Below are positions 56,967 through 64,000 of a stretch of 64,000 nucleotides of DNA, in pieces; within the stretch, counting starts at the first letter, position 1; each line of letters starts with the position of its first letter. Origin of the DNA: Neptunomonas japonica JAMM 1380 (GTDB lineage: Bacteria; Pseudomonadota; Gammaproteobacteria; Pseudomonadales; Balneatricaceae); contig NZ_AP014546.1 of NCBI RefSeq assembly GCF_016592555.1, positions 2,304,501 through 2,368,500 of the forward strand. Direction: 5' to 3'. A model generated the notes under the pieces. The model ran no database searches and had not been told where the DNA came from. It worked only from the letters and a program-made list of their open reading frames with translations. The position numbers were made by a program, and so were the translations under genes.

Positions 56967-59900
56967 GTGACAAATTTGATATTTCCGATACCGACAAAAC
57001 CAGGTGATATCAAATGGGTGGGCCAAGCACACCAAAGTGCCGCCGGGTTATTAATAGCTCAAGCAGCTCTTAAGCATCAACAACTAACCTTAGTCATCAC
57101 GCGAAACAGTGATACAGCGAGCCTACTGGAAAATGAAATCCATTTTTACTCGGCAGCTCAAAACTTAGAGATTCTTCCTTTTCCTGATTGGGAAACCCTG
57201 CCCTACGATACGTTTTCACCCCATCAGGACATTACTTCAACACGCGTCAGTACATTAAAGCAGCTGTCGCAACTCAAACATGGTGTTGTTATCGTGCCTA
57301 TCAGCACGCTTATGCACCGGATTGCGCCCTCCAGCTTTTTACAGGCACACTCATTATTATTGCAAACAGGCCAGCCTCTTAATATTGACAAATTAAGACA
57401 ACAACTTAGCAATGCAGGCTATCGCGCCGTTGATACCGTGAATGAACATGGAGAATACGCCGTCAGAGGCTCCATCATTGACCTTTTTCCTATGGGCGCA
57501 GAAACACCTTTTAGGATTGATCTTTTTGATGATGAAATTGACACTCTGCGCACATTTGATCCTGAATCACAGCGATCTATCGACAAAATTGAGCAGATTC
57601 GCTTATTACCAGCACGCGAAGTACCACTAACAGAAGAAGCCATTTCTCGCTTTAAACAGAACTGGCGCAACACCTTTGATGTTGACCAACGTCGCTGCCC
57701 AACCTACCAAGATGTCAGTAACGGTTTCGCACCAGCTGGAATTGAGTACTACTTACCATTTTTCTTTGACGAGACCGCTACACTCTTTGACTACCTACCC
57801 AAAGAGACTCTGATAGTATCCGATGGGTCACTTGACAGGCCTTGCCAGCAATTCTGGAACGATGTTAATGGCCGCTATGAAGAGCGCCGCCATGATATCG
57901 AACGCCCTATCTTGCCACCTAGCGCAATATTCACCCCTAAAGACGAGTTCTTCGGCGCCCTCAAGCAATTTAGACGCATTCAATTTAGCGCAGATCCTGT
58001 AGCAGATGACACCGCCGGCAGATTCAATTTTCCTTACCAAGAAACACCCGAGCTAACAATAAATGCTCAGTCATCCTCCCCTCTCTCACTACTAACGAGT
58101 TTTTTAGAGGAGCGCCCCAGCCACAAGATCTTATTTTGCGCTGAGTCTGCTGGCCGACGCGAAGCGCTTCAAGAGCTACTCAATAAAGCCCACATTAAGC
58201 CCATTATTGTCGATAACTGGCAATCGTTTATTGATAGCGATATCCGTTGCGCATTAACAGTATACCCAATCAATCGCGGACTCAGCGCTGATAACGACAT
58301 TCATGTTATTTCAGAATCACAACTCTTTGGCAGACAAGTATTCCAACGCAGAAGACGCGCCAAAGACAAAGGCCAAACAGACCTCGTCGTTCGCAACCTC
58401 GCAGAGCTCGCGCCTAACGCACCTGTCGTACATATAGACCACGGAATTGGGCGCTACCTCGGCCTTGAAACCATTGACCTTGACGGACAGACCAATGAAT
58501 TTGTAGCGTTGTCTTATGCCAATAACGCCAAACTGTATGTACCGGTAGCCTCGTTACACTTAATTAGCCGATACAGTGGCAGCAGCGACGAACTTGCCCC
58601 ACTGCACCGCCTTGGTACAGAGCAATGGAGCAAAGCCCGCCAAAAAGCGGCAGAAAAAGTGCGCGACACGGCAGCCGAACTATTAGATATTTACGCAAGG
58701 CGTGCAGCTCGCAAAGGTTTTGCCTTTAGTGACCCGGATGAAGACTATCAATTGTTTGTTTCTGGCTTTCCATTTGAAGAAACACCCGACCAAGAAATAG
58801 CTATCCAATCCGTTATTCGCGACATGATATCTCCTCAGCCAATGGATCGACTAGTATGCGGCGACGTAGGCTTTGGTAAAACAGAAGTTGCCATGCGGGC
58901 CGCTTTTATCGCCGCAAACTCAGGAAGACAAATAGCCATTCTTGTTCCTACCACCTTACTAGCCCAGCAACACTTTGAGAACTTTAGAGACCGTTTTGCA
59001 GACTGGCCAGTAACTGTCGAGCTTATTTCGCGCTTTAGAAGCAGTAAGCAACAAACTGAAGCGATAGAAAAGCTTAAAACAGGCCAAATAGACATCATCA
59101 TAGGCACACATAAGCTATTACAAGGCGATATCACATTTAAGAACTTAGGCTTGGTCATCATTGATGAGGAGCACCGCTTTGGCGTACAGCAAAAAGAGCG
59201 CCTCAAATCACTACGCTCTGAAATCGACATCCTCACCATGACAGCAACACCCATTCCTCGCACGCTCAACATGGCCATGTCTGGCATGCGAGATCTGTCC
59301 ATTATTGCTACGCCACCAGCACGAAGACTGGCTGTCAAAACTTTTGTCCGTGAATCAGACGGCCCGCTTATTAAAGAAGCCGTTTTACGTGAGCTCTTAC
59401 GCGGAGGACAAGTTTACTACCTTCACAACGAAGTCAAAACCATTGAAAAAACCGCACAAGAACTAGCAGAACTAGTCCCAGAAGCCCGCATAGGCATTGG
59501 CCACGGCCAGATGCGTGAACGAGAATTAGAACAAGTCATGACCGACTTCTATCATAAGCGTCATAACATCCTACTATGCACCACCATTATTGAAACAGGG
59601 ATCGACATCCCTAATGCCAACACTATTATTATTGACCGTGCCGATAAGTTTGGCCTAGCTCAACTACACCAGCTACGAGGCCGCGTCGGCCGCTCGCATC
59701 ATCAGGCTTACGCCTATATGCTGACGCCCCCCGCTAAAAACGTTAGCAAAGATGCTACCAAGCGACTTGAAGCCATTGCTTTAGCTGACGACTTGGGCGC
59801 AGGCTTTACCCTCGCCACTCATGACCTTGAAATACGCGGTGCTGGCGAACTGCTCGGCGACGATCAAAGCGGTCAAATCCAAGGCATTGGCTTTACTCTC

Positions 59901-60422
59901 TATATGGAAATGCTTGAAGAGGCCATCCAATCCATTAAGGACGGCAAAACACCTAACATGGACAGACCTCTTCATCACGGCGCGGAAATCAACTTACATA
60001 TTCCTGCACTGATAAAAGATGACTATCTACCCGATGTACATAGCCGCTTAATCATGTATAAACGTATTTCCAGCGCAAAAGACGATACCGAACTGAAGGA
60101 ACTTCAGATTGAAATGATTGACCGTTTTGGCTTATTACCTGAAACGACTAAGAGCCTGTTCAGGCTAACATCGCTAAAATTACAGGCAGAACAACTCGGC
60201 ATCATAAAATTGGATGCAGGCAGCCAAAGTGGTCGCCTTGAATTCGACCAAGCAACTAAGGTAGATCCTTTTACGCTTGTGACATTGGTGCAAAAACAAC
60301 AAAATAAATACAAACTTGAAGGCGCTAGTCATCTCCGCTTTTCTTTAGAAATGGAAGAGACCGAGCAACGCTTCAACGCTGTTGAAAATCTGCTAAAAGA
60401 ACTGGGTAAGGTACATCCATGA
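56967..60422 (+). CDS. mfd: Transcription-repair coupling factor
   Basis: Mfd removes RNA polymerase stalled at DNA damage and recruits UvrA. The 1151 residues show the UvrB-like N-terminal module, the RNA-polymerase-interaction domain (VVHIDHGIGRYLGLETI), and the RecG-like motor: Walker A GDVGFGKTEVA near 632, DEEHRFG near 733, and RGRVGRSHHQAYAYM. The C-terminal domain is present. The start is GTG 56967 with AGGAGAGG just before it. It overlaps csiV by four bases (ATGA). Confidence 0.96.
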   Translation: MTNLIFPIPTKPGDIKWVGQAHQSAAGLLIAQAALKHQQLTLVITRNSDTASLLENEIHFYSAAQNLEILPFPDWETLPYDTFSPHQDITSTRVSTLKQLSQLKHGVVIVPISTLMHRIAPSSFLQAHSLLLQTGQPLNIDKLRQQLSNAGYRAVDTVNEHGEYAVRGSIIDLFPMGAETPFRIDLFDDEIDTLRTFDPESQRSIDKIEQIRLLPAREVPLTEEAISRFKQNWRNTFDVDQRRCPTYQDVSNGFAPAGIEYYLPFFFDETATLFDYLPKETLIVSDGSLDRPCQQFWNDVNGRYEERRHDIERPILPPSAIFTPKDEFFGALKQFRRIQFSADPVADDTAGRFNFPYQETPELTINAQSSSPLSLLTSFLEERPSHKILFCAESAGRREALQELLNKAHIKPIIVDNWQSFIDSDIRCALTVYPINRGLSADNDIHVISESQLFGRQVFQRRRRAKDKGQTDLVVRNLAELAPNAPVVHIDHGIGRYLGLETIDLDGQTNEFVALSYANNAKLYVPVASLHLISRYSGSSDELAPLHRLGTEQWSKARQKAAEKVRDTAAELLDIYARRAARKGFAFSDPDEDYQLFVSGFPFEETPDQEIAIQSVIRDMISPQPMDRLVCGDVGFGKTEVAMRAAFIAANSGRQIAILVPTTLLAQQHFENFRDRFADWPVTVELISRFRSSKQQTEAIEKLKTGQIDIIIGTHKLLQGDITFKNLGLVIIDEEHRFGVQQKERLKSLRSEIDILTMTATPIPRTLNMAMSGMRDLSIIATPPARRLAVKTFVRESDGPLIKEAVLRELLRGGQVYYLHNEVKTIEKTAQELAELVPEARIGIGHGQMRERELEQVMTDFYHKRHNILLCTTIIETGIDIPNANTIIIDRADKFGLAQLHQLRGRVGRSHHQAYAYMLTPPAKNVSKDATKRLEAIALADDLGAGFTLATHDLEIRGAGELLGDDQSGQIQGIGFTLYMEMLEEAIQSIKDGKTPNMDRPLHHGAEINLHIPALIKDDYLPDVHSRLIMYKRISSAKDDTELKELQIEMIDRFGLLPETTKSLFRLTSLKLQAEQLGIIKLDAGSQSGRLEFDQATKVDPFTLVTLVQKQQNKYKLEGASHLRFSLEMEETEQRFNAVENLLKELGKVHP

Positions 60423-60988
60423 AAAAACTGATCTCTTTATGTTTCGTTTTGCTATCGCTGACTTTACAGAGCAATGCTCAAGCAGCAACAGTTTACGGAA
60501 TAGAAGTCCTTATCTTTAGCCGTGACAATGCCTCTGCATACAGCGAATACTGGCCAACTCCCGACAAACCACCTGCATCAGGTATCAGCCTTTCTAGCGG
60601 CGGATACAACGAGCGCTCAGCTCGTAGCTTCATGCTAAAAAGTACCGACAAAAGAATTCGCAACACCAGCGGCCTACGCGTCATTTACCATAAAGCGTGG
60701 ACTCAGTCCGTAAGAAAAGGAAGAAGCTCTAAGCCCGTTGCTATTCGTGCAGGAAGCATAATGGATGATGGGTATCACGAGCTTGAAGGCGCAATAACTG
60801 TTGATCGTGGTCATTACCTTCATTTCAAACCAGATTTACAGCTGCGTCGCACCGTAACACTTGAAGACGGATTTCAGAAAACGATTGCTGCCGTGCTAGA
60901 TGAGCCGCGCCGCATGAAATCCAAAGAAGCGCACTATATCGATCATCCGCTATTTGGCATTCTTGTTTACGCAACACCGCTAAACTAA
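60419..60988 (+). CDS. csiV: CsiV-family peptidoglycan-binding protein
   Basis: A 189-residue protein with a signal peptide ending AQAAT. The CsiV pattern is present: VYGIEVLIFSRDN near the N-terminus, LRVIYHKAWTQSV, GRGHYLHFKPDL-like (DRGHYLHFKPDLQL) and the end DHPLFGILVYATP. CsiV was described in Vibrio cholerae, where it is needed for growth in the presence of D-amino acids and activates LpoA/PBP1A. It starts inside the mfd stop codon, as in that genus. A tetranucleotide repeat begins directly after its stop. Confidence 0.83.
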   Translation: MKKLISLCFVLLSLTLQSNAQAATVYGIEVLIFSRDNASAYSEYWPTPDKPPASGISLSSGGYNERSARSFMLKSTDKRIRNTSGLRVIYHKAWTQSVRKGRSSKPVAIRAGSIMDDGYHELEGAITVDRGHYLHFKPDLQLRRTVTLEDGFQKTIAAVLDEPRRMKSKEAHYIDHPLFGILVYATPLN

Positions 60989-61021
<33 letters not shown>

Positions 61022-61046
61022 CACATCTGAAACCTAAAATCAGGAA

Positions 61047-61074
61047 AGCTCACCGCACATCTTTACGGCGAGCT
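61047..61074. terminator. Imperfect hairpin between csiV and the MscS gene
   Basis: AGCTC-A-CCG and CGG-C-GAGCT pair with one A-C mismatch around a 10-base loop. There is no long T tract. Candidate bidirectional terminator. Confidence 0.45.
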
Positions 61075-61099
61075 CTTACCCCTCTACAGAGCAACATGT

Positions 61100-62230
61100 C
61101 TATTTAAGCGCCTCTACGGGAACCTGAAACTCGCCTTCAGGTATAAGATGTACTGTACTGGTAGGAAAGGCTGCCTCAGCTCCATGCTTCTCAACGATAT
61201 CCATAATTTTTAGCAAGACGTCCTCTTTTACTTGATGAAAACGCACCCAATTAGTCGTTTTAGTGAAAGTATAAACAAAGAAGTCGAGAGAAGACGGTGC
61301 AAACTTATTCAAATTCACAATCAGCGTCTGCGATTGATCAAGATCAGGGTGCTGGCGTAACATTTCACGCACCTCAACAACAACCCCCTTCACTGCTTTA
61401 AGGTCACAATAGCGCACTCCAATTGTTTCATAAATCCGGCGGTGCGTCATACGAGAAGGGTTTTCAACAGAGATGCTGGCAAACGTTGCATTAGGCACAT
61501 ACAAAGGACGCTTATCAAACGTCCTTATACGCGTTAAACGCCAACCGATATCCTCAACTGTCCCTTCAATATTTTGATCAGGAGAGCGAACCCAATCACC
61601 GACCTTAAACGGCCTATCCATATAGATCATCAGGCCACCAAAAAAGTTAGCCAACAAATCTTTTGCAGCAAAGCCAACGGCTAAACCGCCAATTCCACCA
61701 AATGCCAACACACCAGAAATACTATAGCCAAAGCTTTGCAACACCACCAATGAGACCGTTATTATCAGCGATAAGCGCAGCAACTTTCCCATTGCGCTTA
61801 TCGTAGTTGCATCTAGTGTCGTATCAATTCCGGCAGGATCAATTAAAGCTTTTTCAGCTGCACGAACAAAACGTATAAGAAACCAACCCAGCAACACAAT
61901 AACAGCTACTTTGCGAAGAGGCTCAATGACGCCAAGCAAGACCGTCCCTGTTTTAGCATCGATAACATCAAAAGCCCAACTACCGCCCAATACCCAAACC
62001 ATCATTACTGCAGGACGTCTTGCAGAATCAAGCAAGATATCATCCCAAGTATTCTTAGTGCGCTTAAGCTGAGCAGCCATTCGATCAAACACTTTACGCG
62101 CAACAAAGGCTCCTGTAAGCGTCACAAGAACGATGATAAAAACACTTAAAATCCAGCCATTCTCTTGGCCTAATGATAAGTACTGAACCAACCAGGCATT
62201 AAACCCATTGACCGCTTCTTTCACATCCAT
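61100..62230 (-). CDS. MscS-family mechanosensitive channel
   Basis: A 376-residue inner-membrane protein with about four to five helices; the pore helix is FGGIGGLAVGFAAKDLLANFFGG, followed by the beta domain with FKVGDWV and the C-terminal IGVRYCDLKAVKGVV segment. It resembles the larger YnaI/YbdG-type members rather than MscS itself (286). The ATG 62230 has AGGG directly adjacent, so the exact start is uncertain by a few codons. It is seven bases after nagZ and probably in the same operon. Confidence 0.87.
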   Translation of the reverse strand: MDVKEAVNGFNAWLVQYLSLGQENGWILSVFIIVLVTLTGAFVARKVFDRMAAQLKRTKNTWDDILLDSARRPAVMMVWVLGGSWAFDVIDAKTGTVLLGVIEPLRKVAVIVLLGWFLIRFVRAAEKALIDPAGIDTTLDATTISAMGKLLRLSLIITVSLVVLQSFGYSISGVLAFGGIGGLAVGFAAKDLLANFFGGLMIYMDRPFKVGDWVRSPDQNIEGTVEDIGWRLTRIRTFDKRPLYVPNATFASISVENPSRMTHRRIYETIGVRYCDLKAVKGVVVEVREMLRQHPDLDQSQTLIVNLNKFAPSSLDFFVYTFTKTTNWVRFHQVKEDVLLKIMDIVEKHGAEAAFPTSTVHLIPEGEFQVPVEALK

Positions 62231-62237
62231 CCCTAAG

Positions 62238-63239
62238 CTATGCCCCTAACCGTAATATTAAATCCTGCACACGTTCAAAACGCGACTCATCAAAGGCGTG
62301 TTTTTTATGCTTCATGGTATGTATAGAGACTGTTGAAGGCCCCTGATAACGCTCTAAATAGGAAAGCACCTGCACAGCGCCTTCTGGATTGTTACACACA
62401 AGCGCCATATCACATCCTGCATCAAGCGCCGCTTGTGTCCGCTCAACAAACCCGCCAACAGCAGAAGCCCCTTCCATGCTCAGGTCATCACTGAAAATAA
62501 CACCTGAAAACCCCAACTGCTCACGTAATATTTTTTTAAGCCAAAAGCCTGAAAAACCCGCTGTTTTCTCATCCACCTGCTGATAAATAATATGCGCAGG
62601 CATAATAGCGTCTAACCCCTGATCAATTAATGCCTTAAAAGGTTTAATATCATCAGAACACAGCATCTCAAAACTGCGCTCATCACAAGGAATATCAAGA
62701 TGAGAATCAGCAACAACCCAACCATGCCCAGGAAAATGCTTCCCTGTTGCTGCCATGCCGGCATCATGCATCCCTGCCATGAAGCTACTCGCAAGTGAAA
62801 TAACTTGTGGAGCACTTTTGCCAAACGCTCGATCACCTATAATCTCACTGCGAGACCAGTCAATATCGAGCACTGGGGCAAAACTTATATCGATATCATA
62901 ATTAATGAGCTCCGCTGCCATAAGCCAACCAATATCTTCTGTTACCTGTAGCGCTTTATCAGGGTCCGCCTCCCACAACTGGGCAAGCACACGCATAGGA
63001 GGAATCCTTACAAACTCATGACGAAAACGCTGAACCCGCCCGCCCTCATGGTCCACTGCCAATAAGATGCCCGGATTTTGTTCTCGTATATCTGCAATCA
63101 AGTCACTTAACTGTGACTTACACTGGTAATTGCGCCCAAAAAGTATCAACCCTCCCGCTTCTGGATGACTAAGCATATCCCGCTCAGATGACACCAATGA
63201 CAGCCCTTGCACATCCAGCATCAAACGCCCAGAAGACAT
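62238..63239 (-). CDS. nagZ: Beta-N-acetylhexosaminidase NagZ
   Basis: NagZ is a cytoplasmic family-3 glycosidase that removes GlcNAc from anhydro-muropeptides during peptidoglycan recycling. The 333 residues show LAVDHEGGRVQRF, the dyad motif KHFPGHG (167-173) and the nucleophile region IFSDDLSMEGA near 249. The start ATG 63239 overlaps the stop of the YkuD gene by one base (TGATG), with GAGGAG upstream, so the two are coupled. This puts NagZ together with another murein-processing enzyme. Confidence 0.93.
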   Translation of the reverse strand: MSSGRLMLDVQGLSLVSSERDMLSHPEAGGLILFGRNYQCKSQLSDLIADIREQNPGILLAVDHEGGRVQRFRHEFVRIPPMRVLAQLWEADPDKALQVTEDIGWLMAAELINYDIDISFAPVLDIDWSRSEIIGDRAFGKSAPQVISLASSFMAGMHDAGMAATGKHFPGHGWVVADSHLDIPCDERSFEMLCSDDIKPFKALIDQGLDAIMPAHIIYQQVDEKTAGFSGFWLKKILREQLGFSGVIFSDDLSMEGASAVGGFVERTQAALDAGCDMALVCNNPEGAVQVLSYLERYQGPSTVSIHTMKHKKHAFDESRFERVQDLILRLGA

Positions 63240-63715
63240 CAGCACTCCTCAATCAATAATTCAGTTCCGACTGGAACAAGGTCAAATAACTCAATTACAT
63301 CTAAATTACGCATGCGAATACAGCCATGTGACAACGCAACACCCATAGGTTCAGTATCTGGTGTGCCATGAATATAGATATACCGTCTCATACTATCGAC
63401 TGAACCTAAGCGGTTACGACTAGGCTCTTTCCCGCTGAGCCACAAAATGCGCGTCAGTATCCAATCTCTTTTAGGGTGTAATTTGGCCAAATCGGGCGTA
63501 TAGATCTCGCCGGTAAAACGGCGTCCAACGAATACCGAATTAAGGGGAAGGCTCTCGCCAATTTTGGCACGTATAATATGCAAGCCTCTGGGCGTACAGC
63601 CTGATCCAAATTTTTCACCGGCACCATTAAGCGCAGTCGACACATGAAATTGCCGACTGCCTTGTGCTAAGTGCACGGTCAAAACCTGTTGTTTAATGTT
63701 TAACTGCAAGTGCAT
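63239..63715 (-). CDS. YkuD-family enzyme without signal peptide, probable cytosolic L,D-carboxypeptidase
   Basis: A 158-residue L,D-transpeptidase (YkuD) domain. The active-site motif is SHGCIRMRN (His130, Cys132), with YIYIHGTPD upstream at 112-120. The protein starts straight with the domain (MHLQLNIKQQVLTVHL) and has no signal peptide, while transpeptidases act in the periplasm. YkuD proteins of this kind (ElsL in Acinetobacter baumannii, LdcV in Vibrio) are cytosolic L,D-carboxypeptidases in muropeptide recycling. The coupling to cytosolic nagZ supports that role here. ATG 63715 has no strong ribosome site. Confidence 0.82.
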   Translation of the reverse strand: MHLQLNIKQQVLTVHLAQGSRQFHVSTALNGAGEKFGSGCTPRGLHIIRAKIGESLPLNSVFVGRRFTGEIYTPDLAKLHPKRDWILTRILWLSGKEPSRNRLGSVDSMRRYIYIHGTPDTEPMGVALSHGCIRMRNLDVIELFDLVPVGTELLIEEC

Positions 63716-63728
63716 GAGGGGTTTTAAA

Positions 63729-64000
63729 TCAGAGTCGGCAGAAAAAAGTTTTATCCGAACGGGCCTGCAATCCTGCCGTTAATACAGGGATCATTCTGTG
63801 CAGAACCTTTTCTATCTCAACCTCTTTATCAAATTCACTTTTCTCGATAGAAATTAGTGTATGAAAATTCGATAAAGTAAAAACCATAGACCCCATAAGA
63901 AAATGTAAACGCCAGAAGAACTCATCATCTTCCATAGGAGATGAATCGTTACGTAAAAGCTCTAAAAAACGCTCAAGCTTAACGTGCTGTTGCAAAAACA
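63729..64000 (-). CDS. TetR-family regulator, C-terminal part (PsrA-like)
   Basis: Only the C-terminal 90 or so residues are inside the window; the frame stays open to the last base. The segment FFWRLHFLMGSMVFTLSNFHTLISI resembles the ligand domain of PsrA-type TetR proteins, which sense long-chain fatty acids, and psrA lies beside nagZ in pseudomonads. The DNA-binding part is outside the window, so the identification rests on this match and the neighbourhood. Confidence 0.65.
   Translation of the reverse strand, partial: FLQQHVKLERFLELLRNDSSPMEDDEFFWRLHFLMGSMVFTLSNFHTLISIEKSEFDKEVEIEKVLHRMIPVLTAGLQARSDKTFFCRL

Overview
The window is about 64 kb of a gammaproteobacterial chromosome with moderate GC content and dense coding. 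Gene content and order point to a marine member of the Oceanospirillales/Pseudomonadales side of the class: a Na+-translocating NADH:quinone reductase operon (nqrABCDEF-apbE-nqrM) next to a long Pseudomonas-type GAPDH and mfd, the block comEC-exbB-exbD-lpxK-ycaR-kdsB, hda-perM-DUF2066 divergent from purMN, and dapA-bamC with bcp, perM, tusA and bepA close by. From memory these blocks resemble Pseudomonas aeruginosa synteny. The genus cannot be fixed from sequence alone. I saw no tRNA, rRNA, CRISPR array, insertion sequence or prophage.

Layout. 1-8.5 kb: RNA modification (rlmD partial, rluA), a hydroxyacid dehydrogenase, bamC/dapA, bcp, a frameshifted perM, a TusA-like protein and BepA. 8.5-17.3 kb is the most accessory-looking part: two hemerythrins (the second behind a perfect FNR/Anr box), a TetR gene divergent from an atypical trpBA pair, a secreted unknown, a thioesterase, a MerR/carboxymuconolactone-decarboxylase cassette with a textbook MerR promoter, and a four-gene bufferin-type RiPP operon (bufA peptide, MNIO enzyme, DUF2063 partner, DoxX). 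17.6-25.6 kb: hisC, rarD, a degenerate GGDEF protein, trhO, arfB, tcdA and several unknowns. 25.6-31.4 kb: hda/perM/DUF2066 and purMN. 31.4-36.5 kb: unknown secreted proteins, an EF-hand-like protein, mltA, a cold-shock protein, a SpoU methyltransferase and cysteine dioxygenase. 36.6-44.5 kb: envelope biogenesis (kdsB, ycaR, lpxK, exbBD, comEC, lolDC). 44.6-46.3 kb: a PilZ protein coupled to a Tus-like replication-terminator protein. 46.4-55 kb: sthA and the NQR operon with both of its maturation factors. 55.3-64 kb: gap, mfd, csiV, an MscS channel, nagZ, a YkuD-family enzyme without a signal peptide, and the end of a TetR gene resembling psrA.

How the genes work together. The NQR cluster is self-contained: ApbE attaches FMN to NqrB and NqrC, and NqrM helps assemble the metal centre. 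The envelope genes supply LPS (KdsB, LpxK), lipoproteins (LolDC), outer-membrane proteins (BamC, BepA) and murein turnover (MltA, NagZ, YkuD protein). The bufferin operon probably makes a modified, copper-handling periplasmic peptide. The strongest leads for follow-up are the bufferin operon, the Tus homologue coupled to PilZ, the atypical trpBA/TetR unit, the cytosolic YkuD protein beside nagZ, the GGDEF protein with only its inhibitory site intact, and the perM frameshift that falls on a canonical -1 slippery heptamer.
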